This document shows, in pieces, positions 34,146 through 40,837 of a stretch of DNA of 51,151 nucleotides (positions are counted from its first letter, which is position 1; each line of letters opens with the position of its first letter). The notes under the pieces were generated by a model. It saw nothing but the letters and a program-made list of their open reading frames with translations, was not told the DNA's origin and made no database searches. The stretch spans positions 1-51,151 of the forward strand of contig CANEFS010000005.1 of assembly GCA_947426865.1 (NCBI GenBank), read 5' to 3'. The translations under genes and the position numbers were made by a program. The stretch comes from an uncultured Coriobacteriaceae bacterium. GTDB lineage: Bacteria; Actinomycetota; Coriobacteriia; Coriobacteriales; Atopobiaceae.

Positions 34146-35678
34146 CTACGTGAAGGACACGGGGTGGCCTGAGTTAACACTCTCCTCGCGGGCAAGAATG
34201 CTTCTGACTTTTGCTAGGTGCGGGCTTAAGGCTACAGGATATATCTCTGGGTTTAAGAAACGCTTTGTTGCAGGATCGAGCTTTTCAAGACTTTGCTTCG
34301 TGCGCGCCTTTGCCTCCACGAGAGAAGCGGGCGCGGCAAAAGGCTTTCCCTTTTTTATAACAGGTTCCAAAACCTTCTGGCAGCTTGCGGCTTTGATGGT
34401 GTAAGCCTTGTCCGCATCCATAATGTCAATCGCTTTAAAGCCGCCCGATGAGGCGTCTTTCTCGGCCATTTTTTCACGCTCTTTGCCCTCTTCGTCTGAG
34501 ATATCGAAAAGAACGTCGGCTATGAACTGGCCATCTGGGTCGCTAAAACGAACGATATCTTGAACGCCTGGAATGGTGCGCTTGAAGGCTTGCTCGGAAA
34601 GCTTCATAACAGGCTGCCAGGTTTTCGCGTCCTTATTCATGAATGCAGAAAGTTTGTAAACGCCGCCAAGGGAAGGCTGTGGATCGCAGGTTGCAAGCTT
34701 CGTTCCCACCCCAAAGGCGTCAATGGGCGCGCCCTGCTCGAAAAGCGATTGAATGGTGTATTCATCCAAATCGTTTGAGGCAGAAATCTTGACATAGTCG
34801 AGTCCCTCCTCGTCCAAGCGCTTCCGGCAGAGTTTTGAGAGCTTTGCCAGATCGCCCGAGTCAATACGAATAGCAGAGAGTTTCTCGCCTACTGCCTCCA
34901 TTTCCTTCGCCACAACAATAGCGTTTTCCACGCCTTGCGCGACGTCGTAGGTGTCAATAAGAAGCGTGCAGTTTTTGGGACTGGATTTGGCGAATGCGCG
35001 AAAAGCTTCCAGCTCAGTGTTGAAGCTCATTACCCAGCTGTGGGCGTGCGTTCCAAAAACGGGGATGTCAAAAATTTTTCCGGCGAGGACGTTGCTGGTA
35101 GAAGCAGCGCCTCCAATATAAGATGCGCGCGCAACCGTGAGCGCGCCGTCCGGGCCTTGTGCGCGACGCAGGCCAAAATCAGAAACGACCCTTCCCTTTG
35201 CGGCCTGTATCACGCGCGTTGTTTTTGTCGCGACAAGCGTTTGAAAGTTCACAAGATTCAAAAGCGCTGTCTCTAAAAGCTGGCATTGAATGATGGGGCC
35301 CTCCACACAAACCAAGGGCTCACGAGGAAAAACAAGGTCGCCTTCGGGAATGGCATAGATATCGACGTCAATCTTGAGGTCTTTCAAAAACTCGAGAAAC
35401 TCTTCTTTAAAAAGGGCGCCTCCTCCCGGAGCTTGAAGGCTCCTTAAAAAGGAAAGGGCGTCCTCTTCAAATTTGACATTCTCTACAAGGGCTTGAATCT
35501 GACCCGTCCCGCACGCTATGGCATAGCCACCGTCGTAGGGATTTTCTCGGAAAAAAACGTTAAAACATGCGCGTGTGTCGACCTTGCCTGCCTCGAAAAA
35601 GGCTTGGGCCATGGTGAGTTCGTAAAGGTCAGTGTTAAGCGCGATGTCAGTGGGTTTAGTAAAATCCGTTAGTGACAT
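34146..35678 (-). CDS. pncB: Nicotinate phosphoribosyltransferase
   Basis: Makes nicotinate mononucleotide from nicotinate and PRPP, the entry of the NAD salvage pathway. The 510-residue protein has the N-terminal DLYELTMAQAFFE motif, the phosphoribosyltransferase core with SDFGLRRAQGPDGA, the active-site GTHAHSWVMSF, LLIDTYDVAQGVENAI and RIDSGDLAKLS. It has an extended C-terminal domain common in Gram-positive NAPRTases. No Shine-Dalgarno is visible before the ATG (TTAGTTTCCC), so translation initiation may be weak or unusual. A tandem array and a small gene lie upstream, and a terminator follows. Confidence 0.95.
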   Translation of the reverse strand: MSLTDFTKPTDIALNTDLYELTMAQAFFEAGKVDTRACFNVFFRENPYDGGYAIACGTGQIQALVENVKFEEDALSFLRSLQAPGGGALFKEEFLEFLKDLKIDVDIYAIPEGDLVFPREPLVCVEGPIIQCQLLETALLNLVNFQTLVATKTTRVIQAAKGRVVSDFGLRRAQGPDGALTVARASYIGGAASTSNVLAGKIFDIPVFGTHAHSWVMSFNTELEAFRAFAKSSPKNCTLLIDTYDVAQGVENAIVVAKEMEAVGEKLSAIRIDSGDLAKLSKLCRKRLDEEGLDYVKISASNDLDEYTIQSLFEQGAPIDAFGVGTKLATCDPQPSLGGVYKLSAFMNKDAKTWQPVMKLSEQAFKRTIPGVQDIVRFSDPDGQFIADVLFDISDEEGKEREKMAEKDASSGGFKAIDIMDADKAYTIKAASCQKVLEPVIKKGKPFAAPASLVEAKARTKQSLEKLDPATKRFLNPEIYPVALSPHLAKVRSILAREESVNSGHPVSFT

Positions 35679-35750
35679 GGGAAACTAATCTGTCTCTTTC
35701 TCTTCTTTTGTCTCTCACTTCTTTTCGCTGATCCAAATGTGCCGCTTTTG

Positions 35751-35840
35751 ATGATTGTTTACGGTTGTTTGTGGTTATTTGCGGCTGTTTGTGACTGTTT
35801 GTGACTGTTTGTGGTTATTTGTGGCTGTTTACGGTCATTT
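35751..35840. repeat. Nine-copy 10-bp tandem array beyond the 64-residue gene
   Basis: Nine in-register 10-base units with plus-strand consensus GTGGYTGTTT run from 35751 to 35840, two being identical (GTGACTGTTT). The array begins 8 bases beyond the stop codon of the small gene (35849-35851) and fills most of the spacer to pncB. Confidence 0.88.
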
Positions 35841-35848
35841 ACGGCTTT

Positions 35849-36043
35849 CTATTCCGCTTCTTCTTTCTTACATTTTTCAGCGGCGGCTTTGTCTTTCGCG
35901 CGCTCTTGTTCGCGGGCGCGTTCCTCGCGGCGGTCGAGCTCTTCTTGCTCGTGCATTTTCTTTACAGCCTCTTCACGCTGCAGTTTCTCTTTTCCGCCGA
36001 GGCCCTCCCGGTTATTGAGAGGCTCATAAAATGCATCGTTCAT
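35849..36043 (-). CDS. Small highly charged hypothetical protein
   Basis: A 64-residue protein that I do not recognise. About half of the residues are Glu, Lys, Arg or Asp; from residue 18 it is a single predicted charged helix (KEKLQREEAV, then EELDRREERAREQERAKDK). No signal peptide, membrane segment or motif is seen. It is judged real because a textbook AAGGAG lies 6 bases before the ATG and because it sits between pncB and the radical SAM gene on the same strand, 35 bp from the latter. Charged single-helix proteins of this kind are often RNA- or protein-binding accessory factors, but no function is assigned. Confidence 0.7.
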   Translation of the reverse strand: MNDAFYEPLNNREGLGGKEKLQREEAVKKMHEQEELDRREERAREQERAKDKAAAEKCKKEEAE

Positions 36044-36078
36044 AATCGCTCCTTCGTCTCTTATCTCGAGTTTCTATT

Positions 36079-37248
36079 CTACCCACTCTGGGCATCTTCA
36101 ACTTTTTTCGAAGGGCTATCTTCTGCCTCGCCCACCACACCCTCCGCATCCTCCACATCTTCAACATCCTCCACGCCCTCTAAATCAAAAGCAGGAATGA
36201 ACGATTCGCTTACCGTCCCCTCCTCTTGTGACCAAACCTCCTCAAAGCCAAGTTTTGCCGCATAGTCGAGAACCTCTTCGTATTCGCTTGAAGAAAGCGA
36301 CCGGAGAAGGTCGGGGTAGCGCTCGAAAATTTTGCGCAAGGGAGCGGCTGCAGAAGGATTGCCCGTCGCCTGTGAGTCACCTGCCGGCGCCCGCAAAGCA
36401 ACAGCCGCGGCCTGCGAATCTCCTGCTGGATCTTGAAGGGCATCTGCTGGAGGCGTGTATTGGTTCATGATGCTAAGCGAAAAAGGCGGCTCAACACCGT
36501 ATTCTTTTTCAAAGACGTCGCGCGAACGCGCCAGCTCTTCCAGAACTTTTTTCGAATCTTCTACCTGCCCTGGCAAAACGAGGTGGCGCACCATAACGCC
36601 TTGCAAAAGCGTCCCGTCCGCGCGCTCGCGAAGACCGCCCTTTCGCATCGTCGATGCCACCATCGCCTTAAGATTTTCTCGGAAAAGGTTGAAGTAGCCA
36701 GGAGCTGAAGAGAGCTCTCTTGCCAAAGTTTCCGAGAAATACTTCGCATCTACCAGCCAGATGTCAATCATTGGCGAGAGCGCCTCGATGGTTTCTACGC
36801 TATCGTAGCCGCCGACGTTTGCCACCACCGGAATCGTAAGGCCTCTTCCTTGCGCGCGTTGCAAGGCATCGTAGACGGCGGGCGCAAAATGCATCGGCGT
36901 CACCAGATTGATATTAAGTGCGCCTTTCGCTTGAAGCTCAAGAAAAATTTGAGCCAGGCGCTCGGCCGTTATCGTCTTTCCGGCAACCCCGGAAGAGATC
37001 TTGCGGTTTTGACAATAGACACAGGTAAGCGGACAGCCGCTAAAGAAAACCGTTCCCGAACCTGGGACTTTTCCTGTCACATCCTCAAAACCAGAGAGCG
37101 GCGGCTCCTCCCAAAAATGAAGCGCAGCCCGGGCTACCTTGGGCGCTTCAAGCTGGCCGCAGGAACCGGGAGCCACGACGCGGTCCACTCCGCACTTTTT
37201 TGGACAAAGACGGCAGCCGTTTTCTATGAGCGCTTTTTCGAATTCCAT
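36079..37248 (-). CDS. Radical SAM protein of the PflX/COG1313 type
   Basis: A roughly 389-residue Fe-S enzyme. The N-terminus has a cysteine cluster NGCRLCPKKCGVDR and GSCG, and the radical SAM motif is GCPLTCVYC (C-x3-C-x2-C), binding the 4Fe-4S cluster that cleaves S-adenosylmethionine. It belongs to the uncharacterised group annotated as putative pyruvate formate-lyase activating enzyme (PflX); the true substrate is unknown. After about residue 280 the chain has low-complexity inserts: PAGDSQA occurs twice, and the C-terminal tail repeats VED (GVEDVEDVEDAEG). The start is placed at ATG 37246-37248, where the conserved region begins. The open frame upstream reaches 37320 and the ribosome-binding site is weak either way. 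Confidence 0.85.
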   Translation of the reverse strand: MEFEKALIENGCRLCPKKCGVDRVVAPGSCGQLEAPKVARAALHFWEEPPLSGFEDVTGKVPGSGTVFFSGCPLTCVYCQNRKISSGVAGKTITAERLAQIFLELQAKGALNINLVTPMHFAPAVYDALQRAQGRGLTIPVVANVGGYDSVETIEALSPMIDIWLVDAKYFSETLARELSSAPGYFNLFRENLKAMVASTMRKGGLRERADGTLLQGVMVRHLVLPGQVEDSKKVLEELARSRDVFEKEYGVEPPFSLSIMNQYTPPADALQDPAGDSQAAAVALRAPAGDSQATGNPSAAAPLRKIFERYPDLLRSLSSSEYEEVLDYAAKLGFEEVWSQEEGTVSESFIPAFDLEGVEDVEDVEDAEGVVGEAEDSPSKKVEDAQSG

Positions 37249-37281
37249 TTTATTTCGAATTCCCTTTGGATTTTTTTCCTT

Positions 37282-37287
37282 TATACT
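37282..37287 (+). promoter_or_regulatory. Candidate -10 element of the tRNA-Ala gene
   Basis: TATACT lies 40 bases upstream of the mature tRNA 5' end on the plus strand, with no good -35. A short GC-rich hairpin (GCGCG/CGCGC) sits between it and the tRNA. Confidence 0.4.
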
Positions 37288-37326
37288 CTTAGAACGTCGA
37301 CGCGCGCTTCGAACGCGCAAAGATGT

Positions 37327-37402
37327 GGGGCCTTAGCTCAGCTGGGAGAGCGCGGCGTTCGCAATGCCGAGGTCAGGGGTTCGATCCCCCTAGGCTCCAC
37401 CA
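37327..37402 (+). tRNA. tRNA-Ala (anticodon CGC)
   Basis: A full cloverleaf can be folded. The 7-bp acceptor stem (37327-37333 with 37392-37398) has one G-U pair. The D arm is GCTC-AGCTGGGA-GAGC. The anticodon stem CGGCG/TGCCG encloses loop TTCGCAA, so the anticodon is CGC, reading GCG. The T arm is AGGGG-TTCGATC-CCCCT. The CCA end is encoded (ACCA at 37399-37402). The sequence closely follows bacterial tRNA-Ala. Its 3' end overlaps the last codons of the WecA-like gene on the other strand by 13 bases. Confidence 0.97.
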
Positions 37403-38691
37403 TTTTCTTTCTTGTTTCCTTGAGACTCACTTTTCTCGAGAAAAACCTTATCGTCTTCGGTTTTTTCGAAACGCCCTTTGTGGATCCCCACTTTTCCCGA
37501 CAGGCTTTTCTCGGCAGCTTCAAACTTAGTGTGGCCGATGTTTTGGCGCTCGGCCTCTTCCTTGAACGCCGGGTCGTCGGGGGTGATGAGGGTGTCCTGG
37601 CCGGAGGCGGTGTAGTGGTGCAAAAGGACGGGCTTGAAAAGCTTGAGGTGGATGGCAAAAGCGCCGCTTACCACCAAGAGGAGCAAAAACACGAGGACGC
37701 GAATCTGCACCTGTACCTGCGTCATAATGACAGCTCCCAGGCAAAGAAAGGCCGTCCAAATCCAGATAATGATAACGGCTTGGCGCTGGTTGTAGCCTTC
37801 TTGCATAAGGCGATGGTGGATGTGGCCGGCGTCGGCGTGCGTAGGTGAGATGTGGGCTCGGCTTCGGCGAATGATAGCGGAAAACGTGTCGATGATGGGG
37901 ATGCCCGCGAGGACCAAGGGGATGATGAGGGTGGTAAGACCTGCGATGCGCGTGACCGACAAAAGCGAGATGGCGCCCAGGGCAAATCCTAAAAGAAGCG
38001 ATCCGGAGTCGCCCAAAAAGATTGAGGCTGGATAGAAGTTGTAGCGCAAAAAGCCAAGGGTAGCACCACAGAGAGCAATAGCGATGGCCGCCGCATCCAG
38101 GCGCCCAGCGTTAAAAGCGAGCACGAACATGGTAAAAGCCGAGATACACGAGACCCCAGAGGCAAGCCCATCGAGACCATCGATAAGATTGATGATGTTG
38201 GCAAAAGCCACCAAATAGACGACGGTAATGGGGTAGGCAAACCAGCCCAAAACGATGTTGGAGGCGCCAAACGGATTGGTCACGTTTCCTATAACGAGGC
38301 CGGAGGCGACCGCCACCACAGAAGCCACGGTCTGGCCCATAAGTTTAGGAAGCGGTTTCAGTGTCAAGACGTCATCTATTACTCCCACCAAAAAAATCAA
38401 TGTGAACGAGGCTGCCAAGCCGTAGTAGTTAACGTTCAAAAGGGCGGAAGGCACCAAAACCACCGGCCATCCCCACTCGCTCGTGCCCAGGTATTGCATG
38501 AGAGCGGCCACGATAAGGGCAACAAAAATAGCGATGCCGCCCATCCGAGGCACGGGCCTCGCGTTGATGCGACGCTTGGAGGGATAGTCGATTGCTTTGG
38601 CCCAAATGGCGATGAAGCGAGCCGCCGGCGTAAAGGCAAGAGCCGCCGCCAGCGCAACCAAAAACAAGCAAGAGAAAGGTAGCCAGAGCAT
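37390..38691 (-). CDS. Undecaprenyl-phosphate N-acetylhexosamine-1-phosphate transferase (WecA/TagO/MraY family)
   Basis: A 433-residue polytopic membrane enzyme with about 11 helices that transfers a sugar 1-phosphate from a UDP-sugar to undecaprenyl phosphate, starting teichoic acid, O-antigen-like or other surface glycan synthesis. Motifs are FLVGVIDDVLTLKPL, ANIINLIDGLDGLASG, SIFLGDSGSL and the AGHIHHRL histidine segment. The latter indicates the WecA/TagO branch (GlcNAc donor) rather than MraY. The C-terminal 70 residues are a hydrophilic tail absent from most relatives, and its DNA holds two copies of the TTTCTCG motif region. The ATG has AAGG at 8 bases. Its stop codon lies inside the oppositely oriented tRNA gene. 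Confidence 0.9.
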   Translation of the reverse strand: MLWLPFSCLFLVALAAALAFTPAARFIAIWAKAIDYPSKRRINARPVPRMGGIAIFVALIVAALMQYLGTSEWGWPVVLVPSALLNVNYYGLAASFTLIFLVGVIDDVLTLKPLPKLMGQTVASVVAVASGLVIGNVTNPFGASNIVLGWFAYPITVVYLVAFANIINLIDGLDGLASGVSCISAFTMFVLAFNAGRLDAAAIAIALCGATLGFLRYNFYPASIFLGDSGSLLLGFALGAISLLSVTRIAGLTTLIIPLVLAGIPIIDTFSAIIRRSRAHISPTHADAGHIHHRLMQEGYNQRQAVIIIWIWTAFLCLGAVIMTQVQVQIRVLVFLLLLVVSGAFAIHLKLFKPVLLHHYTASGQDTLITPDDPAFKEEAERQNIGHTKFEAAEKSLSGKVGIHKGRFEKTEDDKVFLEKSESQGNKKENGGA

Positions 38692-38779
38692 TGTGCGCCT
38701 TTTCTTCTCCTCAATTATTTCTCGAGAAAAGAAAAGGGTTTCTCGAGAAAACTCGCTTACCGAGAAAATCTTACCAAAG

Positions 38780-38799
38780 CGGGGCCGCCCCGGTTTTTT
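38780..38799 (+). terminator. GC hairpin with T run on the plus strand
   Basis: CGGGG-CCG-CCCCG followed by GTTTTTT reads as a small terminator on the plus strand, although no plus-strand gene lies within 1.3 kb upstream. On the minus strand it would fall in the leader of the WecA-like gene. It may end antisense transcription or isolate the RNA candidate to its right. Confidence 0.45.
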
Positions 38800-38824
38800 C
38801 TGCGTAGTAGTTTATACTATTCGA

Positions 38825-39036
38825 TAGTGTCGATTTCGTGACAACAACTGGGTGAACCGACGACATTTATTCGGGAGCTCAATTCGCGTCTTGAGTACAG
38901 GAATCCTCCGTTGTTGTGGAAGCTGGAAAAAGCGGTAGGAGCGCCCACCTGCGAGAGGCGGGTTCATTTCAAAGTTGCGAAATCGACCTACTCGTGACAC
39001 GAATGCACGAATCGAGCCTTATGGCTCTCAGATTTT
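38825..39036 (+). ncRNA. Candidate structured non-coding RNA
   Basis: A closing helix of 10 perfect pairs (38829-38838 with 38978-38987) continues into 5 pairs (38845-38849 with 38973-38977) and 8 pairs (38851-38858 with 38961-38968). The last helix uses two G-U pairs that only work on the plus strand. Inside are smaller hairpins (38878-38895, 38942-38960). A TATACT -10 at 38813-38818 would start transcription just before the first helix, and a 5-bp hairpin with a weak T-rich tail (39014-39036) could end it. It does not match tmRNA, RNase P RNA or SRP RNA signatures. A 6S-like RNA is possible but unproven. Confidence 0.4.
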
Positions 39037-39093
39037 GAAACTTTTGAGGAACGCAGCTCTACGAACTATTAAATTTTGAAAACGTAGGAAAGC

Positions 39094-39303
39094 TTAAACT
39101 TCGATCTTTTTGACGTGAGTTGCCTGGGGCTTTCCGTTAGAGCCCTCGGTAATCTCAAACTCAACGACATCGTCCTCACGAAGAGTTTTATAGCCGTCCA
39201 TCTCAATCTCGGAAAAGTGAACGAAAACGTCGTCTCCTTCTTCCTGCGAAATAAAGCCGTAGCCTTTTTGGGAATTAAACCATTTAACTTTTCCCTGTGC
39301 CAT
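39094..39303 (-). CDS. cspA: Cold shock protein
   Basis: A 69-residue single-domain OB-fold protein that binds single-stranded RNA and DNA and acts as an RNA chaperone. RNP1 is KGYGFI and RNP2 is VFVHF; the N-terminus [13 protein letters not shown] is diagnostic. The ATG at 39301-39303 has AAGGA 7 bases upstream. A TTG two codons further up is not needed. A weak promoter (TTTCAA, 16 bp, TATAGA, 39347-39374) is suggested. It is divergent from the HAD phosphatase gene and marks the point where gene orientation changes. Confidence 0.95.
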   Translation of the reverse strand: MAQGKVKWFNSQKGYGFISQEEGDDVFVHFSEIEMDGYKTLREDDVVEFEITEGSNGKPQATHVKKIEV

Positions 39304-39383
39304 TTCCAATCCTTACTCTTTGACCTGCGGTTTTCGTCGTGCTCGCTCTATACTACTCTTCGAGCTTTTTGAAAATGCCTTTT

Positions 39384-39413
39384 TTGACAAGAACTTGGTT
39401 AACGGCGTATATA
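39384..39413 (+). promoter_or_regulatory. Promoter of the HAD phosphatase gene
   Basis: A perfect TTGACA (39384-39389) is followed after 18 bp by TATATA (39408-39413) on the plus strand. The transcript would have a leader of about 130 bases that includes a perfect 10-bp duplication, CGAGCCTTAA twice, at 39511-39530. Confidence 0.65.
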
Positions 39414-39510
39414 TTCCGTGAGTGGTAGGTAAACGCTTTTTTGGCGCAACCTCAACCCAACAAGCGAATGTGTTAGGTTATTCTTGAAAAAGCATTTACG
39501 AATCCCCACG

Positions 39511-39530
39511 CGAGCCTTAACGAGCCTTAA
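39511..39530. repeat. 10-bp tandem duplication in the HAD gene leader
   Basis: CGAGCCTTAA occurs twice head to tail with no mismatch, 20 bases upstream of the HAD start codon. Confidence 0.8.
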
Positions 39531-39549
39531 AGGAAATGGAAAAGAGAAC

Positions 39550-40272
39550 ATGACCTCATCGAAAACGCCAGCCTCTCCCACAAAAAATTTCGAGGCCCCC
39601 TTCAACCCTCCCAAGACGTATGCCTGTTTCGACTTCGACGGCACGCTTGCTAACACGCCAAAAGGAATTCTCAATACCGCCGAGAAGGTCTTGCGCGATT
39701 GGGGCCTTACAGACGAAGAAATGGGAGATTTAAACCGCTTGATTGGCCCACCTTTTCCCGAGGCCTTCGAGATGGTTTACGGCTTTTCGCCAGAAGACGC
39801 TGCTGCCGTTACGCAAAACTATCGCGATATCTACTTCAAGCTGGGCCCCGAATATTTTCCGGCCTACGAAGGCGTAAAGGAGATGCTCCAGGCACTCAAA
39901 GATGCAGGTGTCAAAATTGCGCTTACCACCTCAAAGCAGCAGGAACTTGCCGTTCGTATGTCTAAGACGCTCAGCATCCTCGATTACTTCGACGTCATTG
40001 CCGGAAATGTTGGCAACCACGGTGACAAGGCTGAGCTTGTCCGGCTCTCCCTCGAGCGCTTCGGGCTTGACCCCGAAGACCCTTCCGATCTCAAGAAGGC
40101 TTGTATGGTGGGTGACCGCTCCTACGACATTTTGGGCGCCAAGGCAAACGGCCTCGATTCAATCGGCGTCACCTACGGCGCGGGTTCTGAAGAGGAGTTG
40201 CTTGAGGCAGGTGCCACGCGCATCGCGAAGTCGCCCTTGCAAGTCGCAGAGGTTATTCTCGGCAGACGCTAA
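39550..40272 (+). CDS. HAD-superfamily phosphatase (phosphoglycolate phosphatase-like)
   Basis: A 240-residue cytoplasmic phosphohydrolase. Motif I is CFDFDGTLANT (nucleophile and acid Asp), motif II is in LTTSKQQ, motif III Lys near KAELVRL and motif IV GDRSYDILGAKANG. A helical cap lies between motifs I and II, as in the Gph/PpaX group, so small phosphate esters such as phosphoglycolate or pyrophosphate are likely substrates; specificity cannot be told. The ATG at 39550 is used; an upstream TTG at 39484 is in frame but has no support. The first 20 residues are variable and Pro/Thr-rich. It has its own good promoter. Confidence 0.88.
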   Translation: MTSSKTPASPTKNFEAPFNPPKTYACFDFDGTLANTPKGILNTAEKVLRDWGLTDEEMGDLNRLIGPPFPEAFEMVYGFSPEDAAAVTQNYRDIYFKLGPEYFPAYEGVKEMLQALKDAGVKIALTTSKQQELAVRMSKTLSILDYFDVIAGNVGNHGDKAELVRLSLERFGLDPEDPSDLKKACMVGDRSYDILGAKANGLDSIGVTYGAGSEEELLEAGATRIAKSPLQVAEVILGRR

Positions 40273-40444
40273 GGCTTTATCGTCGATGCTTTTCTCTTTC
40301 CCTCCTTCTTCTGCCCCTCCCTCCTCTTTTGCCGCTTTCTGACACGGTTCTTTTCCTTCTATCTCTTGGCGCAACAAATTGTGTAATAGCTGGGGCAATG
40401 GGTAGAAAATTTTTGCATAAAAACTTTTAACGGAAGGAATTATT

Positions 40445-40834
40445 ATGGCAACGAAAAAAGGTTTTGATATTTCAGATGCAGCTCGTAAGTTTTTTCTCGC
40501 CGGCGTAGGAGCCGTTTCGGTTACGGCCGAGAAAAGTAAGGATGTCGTCGACGACCTCGTGAAACGCGGAGAAATCTCGGTTAAGCAAGGGCGTGAGCTC
40601 AACAAAGAACTCACAAAAAAAGCTACCGAGGCCGTTCATGAGACAACGCAGAAAGCCATCAAGGCTCATCTTCAGAGCTTGACGCCTGAGGAGCGAAAGG
40701 AGTTTGTTGCAAACATTAACAATGCAGCAAAAGAGATTGACGGCACCAAAAAAGGCGGAGAAAAAAAGGCAACCGCTAAAAAGACGACCGCCAAAAAATC
40801 AACGGCTAAGAAAATGACAACCAAAAAGAAATAG
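40445..40834 (+). CDS. Phasin-like protein with histone H1-like Lys/Ala/Thr tail
   Basis: A 129-residue protein. Residues 1-90 are an amphipathic helical region (DAARKFFLAGVGAVSVTAEKSKDVVDDLVKRGEISVKQG, then a second helix) matching the phasin-like family annotated as polyhydroxyalkanoate synthesis regulators. Residues 95-129 are repeats of AKKT and AKKS types, as in histone H1-like tails, which could bind nucleic acid. AAGGA lies 7 bases before the ATG. The ubiB-like gene starts 3 bp after the stop codon, so the two are translated together. No PHA synthase is present, so the protein probably works with the UbiB kinase instead; that is inference. Confidence 0.8.
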   Translation: MATKKGFDISDAARKFFLAGVGAVSVTAEKSKDVVDDLVKRGEISVKQGRELNKELTKKATEAVHETTQKAIKAHLQSLTPEERKEFVANINNAAKEIDGTKKGGEKKATAKKTTAKKSTAKKMTTKKK

Positions 40835-40837
40835 CAC

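Larger units (their letters stand above)
38692..39093. other. Intergenic region between cspA and the WecA-like gene
   Basis: This 402-bp spacer holds, from left to right, two perfect TTTCTCGAGAAA palindromes (38718-38729, 38739-38750) and one further motif copy near 38760, a hairpin followed by six T on the plus strand (38780-38799), overlapping -10-like elements at 38811-38818 and a candidate structured RNA. The last 60 bp before cspA hold no recognised feature. Confidence 0.6.

Noticed and set aside
38812-39000. 62-codon minus-strand open frame upstream of the WecA-like gene
   Set aside because: No ribosome-binding site, and it overlaps the structured RNA candidate on the other strand.
39304-39549. 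Chromosomal origin at the orientation switch
   Set aside because: No DnaA-box cluster (TTATCCACA type), and no dnaA, dnaN or rpmH nearby.
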